Below are positions 14,757-23,276 of a stretch of DNA of 64,000 nucleotides, piece after piece; the first letter of the stretch is position 1, and every line of letters starts with the position of its first letter. The notes below the pieces were generated by a model, which worked only from the letters and a program-made list of their open reading frames with translations, was not told where the DNA came from and did not search any database. The translations under genes and the position numbers were made by a program. This DNA comes from Chloroflexota bacterium (GTDB lineage: Bacteria; Chloroflexota; Limnocylindria; Limnocylindrales; CSP1-4), in NCBI GenBank assembly GCA_025935925.1, contig JAICUI010000009.1:1-64000 (forward strand), written 5' to 3'.

Positions 14757-16400
14757 TCAGGCCTCGAACGCGATCTCGCCGTCGACGAGGACGAGCCGCG
14801 GCCGGGCGTGCCACAGCGCGCCGTCGATCTCGACGGGCTGCGCGACGACCGCCGCCGGCAAGACGACCAGATCCGCGCGGCAGCCGGGCACGAGGCGGCC
14901 GCGATCCCGCTCGCCGGCGCTCCGCGGGGCATCGAGGCACGCCGCACGGATCGCGCGCCAGAGGCTCAGGCCGTTCTGCGCGCCGAACGGTCGCGTGCCC
15001 TCCGGCCAGTCCGGCGCGGCGCGGGTGACGGCGCACGCGATGCCGGGCCACGGGTTGACGGGTTCCACGGGGGCATCGGTGCCGAACGGGATCACGGCGC
15101 CCGTGACGTCGAGCGCGGCGAGCGCGTAGCCGCGGGCTTCCGCGCGCGGACCCCACAGCCGGCGCGCCTGCTCGGCGTCGGAGCGGACGTGGATCGGCTG
15201 CATGGACGCCGCGATGCCGAGGGCCTCGAACCGGGGGATGTCGACCTCCGAGACGAGCTGCGTGTGCTCGACCCGCGGCATCAGGGGCGTCGCGCCGACC
15301 GTCGGCGCCAGCGCGTCGAGGGCGGCCCGGACCGCCGCGTCGCCGATCCCGTGGATCTGGGTCGCGATCCCCAGCGAGGCCGCGATCCCGGCCTGCTCGA
15401 CGAGCTCGTCGGGCGGGACGACCCACACGCCGTAGCCGTCGTTGGGCGGCGCGGGCTCGTCGGGCACGGGGTCCAGCGGTTCCAGCAGCCGCGCCGTCCG
15501 GGATCCCAGCGACCCGTCGGCGAACGTCTTGAGCCAGCCCAGGCGAAGGCGATCGAGCGGGTCCGGGCCGAGCGGCTGCCCGCTGCGCAGGCCCTCGCGG
15601 GCCGCGGCGTCGAGCTGCGCGGCGCGGACCGACGCGTGCACGCGAATCCCGAGCGAGCCCGCCGCGGCGAGCCGCCGGTACGCCTCGATGCCGCCCCCGA
15701 GGTCGGTGCGACCGCCGAGGCCGCCGGGGTCGTGGACCGCGACGACGCCGAGCGCGAGGAGCTCGGCGATCAGCGGCGGAAGCGGGTCGGCCACGGCCGC
15801 ACCCGAGGGCGCCGGCACCGTCGCGCCCACGAGGCGGGCCGCTGACTCGTGGAAGATGCCCGTCGGCGTGCCAGCGTCGTCGCGCCGGATCACGCCGCCG
15901 TCGGGGTCGGGCGTCGCAGCCGTCACCCCCGCGTCGGCGAGCGCCCGCTCGCTCGCGAGCAGCGAATGGTGGTCGTGCGCCCAGAGCGCGACGTGCCGGC
16001 CGGGAGCGGCGGCCTCGAGGTCGGCCGCGCTCGGCCACCGGCCCAGCCGGTCTGGATCCCAGCCCGCGCCCTCGATCCAGCCGCCGGACCGGTCGCCGGC
16101 CGCCGCAGCGACGAGGCGGCGGAGCTCCTCGATCGACGTGACGCCCTCGAGCCCCACGTGCTGGCGCGCCATCGCGGCCTCCGCGAGGTGCAGGTGGGCG
16201 TCGGTCAGGCCCGGGAGCGCGACCTCGTCCGGCGCGAGGTCCAGGCGTCGCGTTCCGACGCGGATCGCGGGCTCGACGTCGTCGAGGGTCCCGGCCGCGA
16301 CCACGCGCCCGCCGTCGATCGCGATCGCGTCGACCCACTCGGGCCCGTCCGACCCGGCGAGCGTCGCGATCCGCCCGGTGACGAGGAGCGTGCCGGGCAC
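14757..16400 (-). CDS. YtcJ-like metal-dependent amidohydrolase
   Basis: 547 residues of the amidohydrolase superfamily. The HxH metal motif is in LPGLTDAHLHL near residue 66, a WAHDHHSL segment follows near 140, and the later VHDPGG, HGIGDAAV and EHTQLV blocks match the YtcJ/exoenzyme-type branch. The C-terminus (GRLVPGCRADLVVL, LVDGEIAFEA) closes the composite beta domain. Substrates for this branch are mostly unknown amides or imides. The GTG start is 6 bases after the MFS stop, so the enzyme and the exporter are probably co-transcribed, with the enzyme last. Confidence 0.85.
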   Translation of the reverse strand: MPGTLLVTGRIATLAGSDGPEWVDAIAIDGGRVVAAGTLDDVEPAIRVGTRRLDLAPDEVALPGLTDAHLHLAEAAMARQHVGLEGVTSIEELRRLVAAAAGDRSGGWIEGAGWDPDRLGRWPSAADLEAAAPGRHVALWAHDHHSLLASERALADAGVTAATPDPDGGVIRRDDAGTPTGIFHESAARLVGATVPAPSGAAVADPLPPLIAELLALGVVAVHDPGGLGGRTDLGGGIEAYRRLAAAGSLGIRVHASVRAAQLDAAAREGLRSGQPLGPDPLDRLRLGWLKTFADGSLGSRTARLLEPLDPVPDEPAPPNDGYGVWVVPPDELVEQAGIAASLGIATQIHGIGDAAVRAALDALAPTVGATPLMPRVEHTQLVSEVDIPRFEALGIAASMQPIHVRSDAEQARRLWGPRAEARGYALAALDVTGAVIPFGTDAPVEPVNPWPGIACAVTRAAPDWPEGTRPFGAQNGLSLWRAIRAACLDAPRSAGERDRGRLVPGCRADLVVLPAAVVAQPVEIDGALWHARPRLVLVDGEIAFEA

Positions 16401-16406
16401 GCGGTC

Positions 16407-18071
16407 CTACTCGTGCTCGTCGGGGCTCGGCTCGAACGGCCGATCGGCGCGCGCGGGATCCGGCTGCCACGTTGGAGCGGTCGCGGAGGAAGGGCTCGCA
16501 GCCGAGCGTGGCGTCTCGGAACCGGGAGCGGTCGCGGAACCGGGAGCGGTCGCGGAACCGGGAGTCGCCGCGGGCCCCGGTGCGGTCGCGGAGCCGGCCC
16601 GCCGGCCGCCCTCCCGGCCACCGGACGCCGTCGCGACGGCGACCGGATCGAGCCCGGAGGAGATCGCGGGGCCGGTCGCCGGGCTGTGGGCCTCCTCCTC
16701 CTTGAGCGGGCCGCGACGGATGATCGAGATGATCCCGCATGCCGTGATCGCGATCGCGACGAAGATCAGGACCCGCGTCGTGCCGATCACGTCGGACACC
16801 GGCCCGACCACGATGATCGGCAGGAAGCTCGACACGGACACGAGCATGTTGAGGACGCCGAACACCCGGCCGCGGCCCTCCTCCGGGATGTCCTCCTGGA
16901 GCTGGGTCTGGGACGGGATGGCGACGAACGCGTACGCGATCCCGGCGAGCAGCGCGATGAACACGACGATCGCGAGCAGCGACGTGAGCGACGCCACGGA
17001 CTGACCGACCGCCGTCGACGCGGTCGCGCTCTGGAACGCGCGCGCGATCGGGCCCGCGGACACGATCACGGCGACGAAGATCCCGAGCGCGACGAGCCCG
17101 CCCTCGATGATCCGCCGGCGCGGCACCAGGTGGCCGAACGAGTTGAGGATCAGGATTCCCATGACGATGCCGAACCCGAGCGGCAGCACGACGACCGCGA
17201 AGTCCTTGGGCTGCAGGCCCAGCGAGTCCTTGGCGAACTGCGGGCCGAGCACGCCCAGGACGCCGACGAGCGACGCCGCGATCCCCAGGTACACCAGCGA
17301 CCAACCGATGGACCGGTTCTCGCGGATGAACTCGATCCCCTCGCGCAGCTGGCCGAACACGGAGCCCATCGCCGCCTCGGTCTCGGGCAGCAGCGGGCCC
17401 GTCTCGGTCTCCTCGTCGGCGGCGGACGCCGGCGGTGCCGGCGGCAGCGTCCAGCAGAACGCCGCCGCGATCAGGTAGCACGCCGCCACGACGAGGATCA
17501 GCCCCGGCGCGCCGACGAGCGCCACCACGAGCGGCCCCGCCAGCGCGTAGCCGAGCGCGAATGCCGCGTTGAGCGTGAGCGTGAACAGGCCGTTGCCGGC
17601 CAGCAGCAGCCGCCGCGGCAGGACCTCCGGGATCATCGATGCCTCGGCGGGCGCGAAGAACACGGTCACGCTCGAGATGAGCGCGTTGATCACCAGCAGC
17701 AGCAGGAGATTCGCGCCGACGAGCCACAGCAGGACGAGGAGCCCGGCCCGCAGCAGGTTCGTCGCCACGAGCACGAGCCGTTTGTCCAGCCGGTCGACGT
17801 AGACGCCGGCGACCGCCGAGAACAGCACGGCGGGCGCGAGGAACGACAGGATCAGCACGCTGACGGCCGTGTTGCCCGCGCCCGAGTCGAGCACGATGAC
17901 GGTCAGGCCGAACAGCACCATGTTGCCGCCGATCTGCGTGAACACCTGGCTGAGCCAGAGCAGCAGGAACGGGCGGTGCTGGAAGACCTCGAGCGCGCCG
18001 GGCGCCTCGTCGTCATCGTCGACGGCGATGGCGGGGAGGGTCGGGTCCTGGGCCTCGGGCGGGACGGTCAC
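16407..18071 (-). CDS. Major facilitator superfamily exporter (enterobactin-exporter-like)
   Basis: 554 residues with 12 predicted membrane helices. The block FQHRPFLLLWLSQVFTQIG and the loop AGVYVDRLDKRLVLVATNLLRAG (motif A) are typical of the MFS_3 group that includes multidrug and siderophore exporters. A cytoplasmic loop of about 25 residues with Glu/Thr richness lies between helices 6 and 7. The last 90 residues are a Pro/Ala/Ser/Thr tail containing hexapeptide repeats. The GTG start overlaps the TGA of the DUF951 gene. Substrate unknown. Confidence 0.87.
   Translation of the reverse strand: MTVPPEAQDPTLPAIAVDDDDEAPGALEVFQHRPFLLLWLSQVFTQIGGNMVLFGLTVIVLDSGAGNTAVSVLILSFLAPAVLFSAVAGVYVDRLDKRLVLVATNLLRAGLLVLLWLVGANLLLLLVINALISSVTVFFAPAEASMIPEVLPRRLLLAGNGLFTLTLNAAFALGYALAGPLVVALVGAPGLILVVAACYLIAAAFCWTLPPAPPASAADEETETGPLLPETEAAMGSVFGQLREGIEFIRENRSIGWSLVYLGIAASLVGVLGVLGPQFAKDSLGLQPKDFAVVVLPLGFGIVMGILILNSFGHLVPRRRIIEGGLVALGIFVAVIVSAGPIARAFQSATASTAVGQSVASLTSLLAIVVFIALLAGIAYAFVAIPSQTQLQEDIPEEGRGRVFGVLNMLVSVSSFLPIIVVGPVSDVIGTTRVLIFVAIAITACGIISIIRRGPLKEEEAHSPATGPAISSGLDPVAVATASGGREGGRRAGSATAPGPAATPGSATAPGSATAPGSETPRSAASPSSATAPTWQPDPARADRPFEPSPDEHE
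16517..16565. repeat. 18-bp tandem repeat in the MFS gene tail
   Basis: Two identical 18-bp copies starting CGGAACCGGGAGCGGTCG and a third partial copy, with degenerate copies on both sides. It encodes Ala-Thr-Ala-Pro-Gly-Ser repeats in the disordered C-terminus of the transporter. The unit is a multiple of three, so length changes keep the frame. Confidence 0.8.
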
Positions 18072-18307
18072 TGCGCCGCGGGCGCCACGGCTGCGGTGAC
18101 GGCGGGGTCGCCGCGGCGGACGAAGCCCGCGATCCGGCGCTCGAGCGCCCGACGCTCGACGAGCACGTGCCGGCGGCACGTCTCGCAGCGCAGCCCGATG
18201 TCGGCACCGAGGCGGTCGACGAGCCACGTGTCCCCGCCGCACGGGTGCTGCTTCCGGAGGCGGACGACATCGCCCAGCAGGAGCTCGAGCACGGGCTGTC
18301 CGGACAT
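18068..18307 (-). CDS. DUF951 family protein
   Basis: 79 residues with the DUF951 signature: LELLLGDVVRLRKQHPCGG, then VDRLGADIGLRCETCRRHVLVERRALERRI. The family is a small SH3/OB-like barrel with a Cys pair, widespread in monoderm bacteria and Chloroflexota; its function is unknown, nucleic acid binding has been suggested from the fold. A TACCCT -10 box (18316-18321) ends 8 bases before the ATG, so the mRNA is probably leaderless and this gene leads the DUF951-MFS-amidohydrolase operon. The stop overlaps the MFS GTG. Confidence 0.9.
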   Translation of the reverse strand: MSGQPVLELLLGDVVRLRKQHPCGGDTWLVDRLGADIGLRCETCRRHVLVERRALERRIAGFVRRGDPAVTAAVAPAAQ

Positions 18308-18372
18308 CGCGGCCGAGGGTAGCAGAGGGACTGCGATCGGCCTCCGGGGCTGCCGACAGGCCGCCGAGGTCG

Positions 18373-19047
18373 TCAGAGCGTGGGGCGCCCCAGCTTCGGC
18401 GCGAGGTCACGGGTCGTCGCGGGCACCGTCAGCCGGTCCTCGCCCTCCACGGTGATCACCACCTCGGGGTAGCGCGCGGCGAGCTGGGCGATCGGACCGC
18501 CGGCGCGCGTCAGCGACCCGCTGAGGGTCTCGGACTGCCCGATGGCCTCGATGGTGGCCGGGCTGGGGAGCGCGTTGCCGGCGACGGTCACGGCGTCGGC
18601 GGGCCCCGTCGCGACGACCCCGGGCACGAGCCGCACCCCGCCGACGCTGATCGCCTCGGCGCCGGCGTTCCGGAGCTCGTTGACCAGGAGCTCCAGCGCA
18701 TCGCCCGGCAGGTGGCCCTCGATCGTGACGCGCGCGCCGGTCCCGGTGACGGGCACGGCACCGGACCACCCCAGGATCCGGGTCAGGTCCTGGCGCACCT
18801 GCAGCGCCGAGCTGTCGCCGCGGTTGACGGTCGCCTTCAGCTGGTCGCGCTGCTGCTGGAGCGACTCGACCTCGCCGCGCAGCTCGTTGTTCTGGGTCGT
18901 GACGTTCGCCACGAGCTCGCCGAGCTCCTGCACCGACAGCCCGTTCAGCCCGACGTTCGGCGCCTGCGAACGAGCCTGGGCGTAGACGAGGAAGCCGAGC
19001 AGCACGAGCACGGCCGTGAGCGTGATCTGGCTCGATCGCCGGCGCAT
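18373..19047 (-). CDS. DUF881 family membrane-anchored protein (second copy)
   Basis: 224 residues: N-terminal membrane helix at about 8-26, a coiled-coil at about 38-75 (VANVTTQNNELRGEVESLQQQRD), then the DUF881 domain (VTIEGHLPGDALELLVNELRNAGAEAISVGGVRL). The fold is a periplasmic or extracytoplasmic domain often encoded near envelope and division genes; its function is not known. The ATG shares one base with the stop of the upstream DUF881 gene. It ends the operon that begins with the peptide-binding protein. Confidence 0.85.
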   Translation of the reverse strand: MRRRSSQITLTAVLVLLGFLVYAQARSQAPNVGLNGLSVQELGELVANVTTQNNELRGEVESLQQQRDQLKATVNRGDSSALQVRQDLTRILGWSGAVPVTGTGARVTIEGHLPGDALELLVNELRNAGAEAISVGGVRLVPGVVATGPADAVTVAGNALPSPATIEAIGQSETLSGSLTRAGGPIAQLAARYPEVVITVEGEDRLTVPATTRDLAPKLGRPTL

Positions 19048-19838
19048 CAGGGCGCCTCGGTGGCCGGCGCGGCGGGCGTGCCGCTGGGCGCCGCGCTCGG
19101 ATCGGGCCGGCCGTGCCGCAGCGTGACGACGCCCGCGTAGGCGGGCAGCTCCACCTGGTCCGACGTGGCATAGCGGACGTCGATCCCGAATGCCTCCTGG
19201 CGCGCCCGGATGAAGTCGACGAAGCCCTCCGAGTGGGTCAGCTTGTCGAACATGTCGCTCGGCCCGATCGCGGACACCTGGTAAGGCGGCGCGAGATACG
19301 CGGAGTTCACGAGCACCGATCCGCCGATGTCCACGATCGCCGTCGCGACGGTGACACGCTCGCCGTTCACCGCCACGCCCTCGGCGCCCGCGAGCCACAG
19401 CTCCTCGACCACGCTCAGCACGTCCTGGCCGGACACCTGGTAGTCGCGCCCGTTGGTGTCGGGCGGGACGGCGACGGTCGAGTCGTCGAGCTGGATCACG
19501 AGGCCGGGGCCCCGCATCGCCACGAGCCCGGCCGCGACGCGCGCGTCCTCGAGCCGCTGGTTGAGATCGGCCGTCGCGGCGGCCCCGCCCTGCCCCGTCG
19601 CCTCGAGGTCCTGGATCTCGGCGCGCAGGTCCAGCACCTGCTTCTTCAGCTTCGTCTGCTCGTCCTGGAGGTCGAGCGCCGTCTCGACGAGCGGCGTCCG
19701 CTCCTGGGACGTGTACCGGATCCGCGGCCCCTCGGAGGCCACCTGCGCGGCGACGAGGAAGCCTAGCGCCATGAGCGCCACGCCGAGCGTGACCTGCCAC
19801 GTCGGGATCGCGCGGATCCGCGCGGTGACCGTGGTCAT
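19047..19838 (-). CDS. DUF881 family membrane-anchored protein (first copy)
   Basis: 263 residues with an N-terminal membrane helix at about 15-32, a coiled-coil at about 45-75 (LVETALDLQDEQTKLKKQVLDL) and a DUF881 domain (GPGLVIQLDDS, VVEELWLAGAEGVAVNGERV, YLAPPYQVSAIGP). The C-terminal 30 residues are Pro/Ala/Thr rich. It is clearly paralogous to the next gene and the two may form a heteromer. The ATG overlaps the stop of the peptidase gene by 4 bases (ATGA), placing it third in the operon. Confidence 0.85.
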   Translation of the reverse strand: MTTVTARIRAIPTWQVTLGVALMALGFLVAAQVASEGPRIRYTSQERTPLVETALDLQDEQTKLKKQVLDLRAEIQDLEATGQGGAAATADLNQRLEDARVAAGLVAMRGPGLVIQLDDSTVAVPPDTNGRDYQVSGQDVLSVVEELWLAGAEGVAVNGERVTVATAIVDIGGSVLVNSAYLAPPYQVSAIGPSDMFDKLTHSEGFVDFIRARQEAFGIDVRYATSDQVELPAYAGVVTLRHGRPDPSAAPSGTPAAPATEAP

Positions 19839-21238
19839 GCCGGCGGCGTGCGGCGGCGTGCGACCGCGAGCCCGGCCACGACGACGACCAGGACCACGGC
19901 CACGCCGACGAGGGCCACGGCCGTCGTCGAGCCGTCGCCGCCGCTGGAGGCCGCGGCATCGGGCGGGGCGCTCGGCGCCACCGTCGCGCTCGCGGCGGGT
20001 CCCGCCGGCGTCTCGGCGGGCGCGGTCGTCGGCTGGCCGGGCGCCTGACCCTCCCAGCCCGGTGGCACGGGCCCCGTCGGGTCCGGTTGCGGGCCGCGCT
20101 GCTGCGGCGCCGCCGCGCCCAGCTCGTCGAGCCAGCCCTGCTGGAACGCCGCGACGTCCTTGCCGATCGCCGTGGTGAACGCCTCGTCGTCCGTGGGGCC
20201 GGTCGCATACGCGTCGACGAGCTTGTACAGCGCGGCCTCGCCGTAGGTGCGGACGAGATGGTCGATCGCCGACACGGCCTCGGCGTAGGCGAGGCTCGTC
20301 AACGACGGGTCCGTGGGGAACTGGCCGGTCAGCGCCGTGAGCGGCATCAGCTCGCCGCTTCGCACCGCGTCGTGCACGGCCGCCTGGTCGCCCGAGTCGT
20401 AGCCCTGCGAGAGGTACACGGCGAGCCCCTCGTTGAACCATCGCGGCGGCGCGCGGAACGGGTTGTCGACGGCGTCGCCGAACACGAGGTGGACGAGCTC
20501 GTGCGGGATGACGATGCCGACCCACGGGTCGTCGATCGCCGACGGCTCGATCAGCGCGAACAGCGTCCGGATGTCGGCGTGCGCTTCGCCGCCGACGTTC
20601 TCGCGGGTCCCGGGTCCGAGCGCCTTGCGGAAGCTGTCGTTGTCGGCGTAGATGAAGAAGTCGACCGGCCGGACGTTGTCGACGCCGAGCTTGGCCGACG
20701 TGTCCTTGACCGCCTGGTCGCCGATCGCGACGGCCCGCCGCGCGAAGGCGTCGCTCCCGTCGTACCAGTGGACGGTGACGACCTCGCCCTTGAGCGTCCG
20801 CCACTGGTGCTCCGTGTCGTCGTAGTCGACGGTCTCCGTCGGCGAGAGAACCGGCGGCTTGCCGGCCTCCGGGTACGCGGCCCAGGTCGCCTCGATCGTC
20901 GTGTTCGGGACGATGTGGCCGCTGCCCGACACGTCGAGCGTGTACATCGCCGTCTGCGACGCCGCGGCGGTCACGGGCACGTTGACGACCAGCGGACCGA
21001 GGGTCGCCGGGAAGCGCAGCTGGAGCTCGACGCGAGCCAGCGGTCCGGAGTGGTCGATCGGCACGGTGAACGTGATCGACTCGCCATAGACCGGGCGCGC
21101 GGCCGGCTCGCCGAACGTCACCGTCGCGGCAGACGCCGGCGCGGCCGCGGGGCCGAGGGCCGCGAGCGCGAGGGCGAACCCGGCGAGCAGCCGGCCGGGC
21201 CGCCCGGTGATCCGGACGGCGGTCCGGACGGCGGTCAC
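19835..21238 (-). CDS. Surface-anchored MA-family (gluzincin) metallopeptidase
   Basis: 467 residues. A signal peptide ends near ASAATV at 38; an Ig-like beta domain follows (about 40-140); the peptidase domain has HELVH at 246-250 and the third zinc ligand Glu270 in WFNEGLAVYLS, the peptidase MA-like arrangement. Residues 365-430 are a Pro/Ala/Thr linker and 438-462 a C-terminal membrane helix followed by RRR, so the catalytic domain faces outward. The GTG start overlaps the stop of the peptide-binding protein. The context suggests it produces or processes peptides near the membrane-bound binding protein; that link is inference. Confidence 0.85.
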   Translation of the reverse strand: MTAVRTAVRITGRPGRLLAGFALALAALGPAAAPASAATVTFGEPAARPVYGESITFTVPIDHSGPLARVELQLRFPATLGPLVVNVPVTAAASQTAMYTLDVSGSGHIVPNTTIEATWAAYPEAGKPPVLSPTETVDYDDTEHQWRTLKGEVVTVHWYDGSDAFARRAVAIGDQAVKDTSAKLGVDNVRPVDFFIYADNDSFRKALGPGTRENVGGEAHADIRTLFALIEPSAIDDPWVGIVIPHELVHLVFGDAVDNPFRAPPRWFNEGLAVYLSQGYDSGDQAAVHDAVRSGELMPLTALTGQFPTDPSLTSLAYAEAVSAIDHLVRTYGEAALYKLVDAYATGPTDDEAFTTAIGKDVAAFQQGWLDELGAAAPQQRGPQPDPTGPVPPGWEGQAPGQPTTAPAETPAGPAASATVAPSAPPDAAASSGGDGSTTAVALVGVAVVLVVVVAGLAVARRRTPPA

Positions 21239-22884
21239 GGCTGCCACGCGAGCCCCGCGAGGCGCAGGATCCCGGTCCCGGTCGACGCCGCGCCCAGCAG
21301 CCCCTCGCGCACCAGCGAGTACGACGTCCCGTACGTGACCGGCACGGCCGGCGCGTCGTCGCGGACGATGCCCATGGCTCGCGCATAGGCGGCCGTCGCC
21401 TCGGCGGGGGTCGTTGCGGAGGTGGCGGCCTCGATCGCCTGGTCGAACGGCGCCGACGACCAGCCGCCCTGGTTCGCGGTCGAGCCGGTCCCGAGGAGCA
21501 CACCAAGGAAGTCGTTGGGACCCGGGTAGTCGGCGACCCAGTCGATGCTCCAGATCTGCGGCGGGTCCGTCGCGAGGCGCTCCTGGTACGTCGCGAAGTC
21601 CATCGTCGAGTACCCGATGTCGACGCCCAGGTTCTGCTCCAGCATCGTCAGGATCCCGCCGTCGTAGCCGCCGCCGTTGCTCACGAAGGAGATCGGCCCG
21701 AGCGCCTTGCCGTCGGCATAGCCGGCGCGGGCGAGGAGCTGTTTGGCGCCGGCGGGGTCGTAGGACGGAACGTAGTCGCCCTCGGGCGTGCCCGGGATGC
21801 CCTTCGGCACCATGCCCGTCGCGGCCAGGGTCGACCCCGGCTCGTCGAGCGCCGCGAGGCGCCGCCAGTCGACGGCCTCCGCGAACGCCCGCCGCACGTC
21901 GGGCGTGTCGAACGGCGGCCGTCGCGTCTCGAAGCCGTAGTACACGACCGACAGCGACGGGTCGCTGCGCAGCGACGGCCCGAGCGTGCTGTTGTATGCG
22001 ATCCAGCCGGCGTCGAACCAGCCGATCGGCGCCACGTCGAGCGTCGACGACTCGAACGCCTCCACCGGGCTGCCGCCGTTCAGGGTCGTGACCATCTTCA
22101 CCGTCTCGATGGCCGGCTTCCCCGCCCAGTAGTTGGGGTTCGCCTTGAGCGTGAACGCGTCGGGGTCCACGCGCTCGAGCGTGTAGCCGCCGCTCCCAAC
22201 CAGGCTTCCCGGCGTCGGGGAGATCTCCCCCTCGCCCGCGGACGGCGGGACGATCGCGAACGGCGCGCTGGAGACGATCGCCGGCAGGTCGTTCCCGCCG
22301 CGCTCGAGCTCGACGGTCACGGTCCGGTCGTCGGGCGCCGTCACGCCCAGGGTCGAGGTGTCGGTCGACGTCCCGGCGAGCAGCTCGCGGGCGCCCTTGA
22401 CGTCGGCGATCAGCGACGCGAGCGGCGACGGGTCGCGGGGATCGAACAGGCGACGCCAGCTGTGCACGACGTCCGAGGCACGGAGCGGCGAGCCGTCGCT
22501 GAACCGCAGGTCGGGCCGGAGGTGGAAGGTCACCTCGCGGGCGCCGTCGGCGACGTCCCACGACGCGGCGAGGGCCGGCCGGATGGCGAGCGCGGGATCG
22601 ACCGCGGTGAGCGTCTCGTAGAGCTGGCTGACGTACGAGGCACTGGTCAGATCGCCGTGATGGGCCGGGTCGAGCGACGACGGCTCGCCGGCGAGGATGG
22701 ACACCGTGCTGGGGTCGGTCGCCGCGGCGGCCACCTCGGGCGCCGAGCCGCCCTGCGTCCCGAGCAGCCGCACGGAGGTCGCCAGCAGCGCGATCGCGAC
22801 CAGGACCGCGAGCGCCCCGATGGCCAGCCGGCGCGCCCGTGACGGCGGCGCCTCCGGCTCGAGCCCGGTCAGGTCAGGGTCCAC
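21235..22884 (-). CDS. Membrane-tethered peptide ABC transporter substrate-binding protein (SBP family 5)
   Basis: 549 residues of the DppA/OppA family: VSILAGEPSSLDPAHHGD, WRRLFDPRDPSPLASL, SGGYTLERVDPDAFTLKANPNYW and RRAFAEAVDWRRLAALD. There is no lipobox; instead residues 18-40 form an N-terminal membrane helix after a short cytoplasmic stretch. The GTG is chosen because GGAGGAGG lies 7 bases upstream. No permease or ATPase gene follows; the downstream genes are a peptidase and two DUF881 proteins, so this is an orphan binding protein that may sense peptides or serve a distant transporter. Confidence 0.88.
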   Translation of the reverse strand: MDPDLTGLEPEAPPSRARRLAIGALAVLVAIALLATSVRLLGTQGGSAPEVAAAATDPSTVSILAGEPSSLDPAHHGDLTSASYVSQLYETLTAVDPALAIRPALAASWDVADGAREVTFHLRPDLRFSDGSPLRASDVVHSWRRLFDPRDPSPLASLIADVKGARELLAGTSTDTSTLGVTAPDDRTVTVELERGGNDLPAIVSSAPFAIVPPSAGEGEISPTPGSLVGSGGYTLERVDPDAFTLKANPNYWAGKPAIETVKMVTTLNGGSPVEAFESSTLDVAPIGWFDAGWIAYNSTLGPSLRSDPSLSVVYYGFETRRPPFDTPDVRRAFAEAVDWRRLAALDEPGSTLAATGMVPKGIPGTPEGDYVPSYDPAGAKQLLARAGYADGKALGPISFVSNGGGYDGGILTMLEQNLGVDIGYSTMDFATYQERLATDPPQIWSIDWVADYPGPNDFLGVLLGTGSTANQGGWSSAPFDQAIEAATSATTPAEATAAYARAMGIVRDDAPAVPVTYGTSYSLVREGLLGAASTGTGILRLAGLAWQP

Positions 22885-23027
22885 CAGGCCTCCTCCGGGA
22901 GGTCCGCGTCCCGGACGGCATCCAGCAGGCGCTCCACCGGGATCGGGATCCGCGACCGTGCGGACCACGCGTAGTCCTGCCGGGTGAACCCCCACAGCAA
23001 GGCCACGACACACACCCAGCGACGCAC
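22869..23027 (-). CDS. Small hypothetical protein leading the peptide-binding operon
   Basis: A 52-residue frame starting VRRWVCVVALLWG with a short hydrophobic N-terminus, then a polar part ending in ERLLDAVRDADLPEEAWWTLT. Forty-odd of its codons end in G or C, like the real genes here. A near-perfect -10 box TATACT (23034-23039) ends 6 bases before the GTG, implying a leaderless mRNA, and the stop lies 15 bases inside the start of the binding protein gene, so it would be translationally coupled. No family is recognised. Alternatively it is just a translated leader. Confidence 0.5.
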   Translation of the reverse strand: MRRWVCVVALLWGFTRQDYAWSARSRIPIPVERLLDAVRDADLPEEAWWTLT

Positions 23028-23244
23028 GGCGGGAGTATACGGGCGGGCCTGCCGGAGGCCCTCGCGGGGCCATCGACGGACAGGAAGTGAGGCCTCGCCG
23101 TGCCACACCGCCGGGGGAACGATGCTTGTCTGCGAGGCCTCTGCGTCAGATAACGCGTCGCCGCGCCGTCCGTTAGGCCCGCGCCGGGCATTTTCACGAC
23201 GACGTTTCGACGCGCGGGAATCGGGGTCGCGCGCCGACCGGCGG

Positions 23245-23250
23245 TAGGAT
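23245..23250 (+). promoter_or_regulatory. Probable -10 box of cysS
   Basis: TAGGAT, 26 bases before the cysS GTG, with GGAG nine bases before the start. This gene has a normal leader, unlike many neighbours. Confidence 0.4.
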
Positions 23251-23276
23251 TCCGGCGTTCCCACGGAGCTCCTTGC

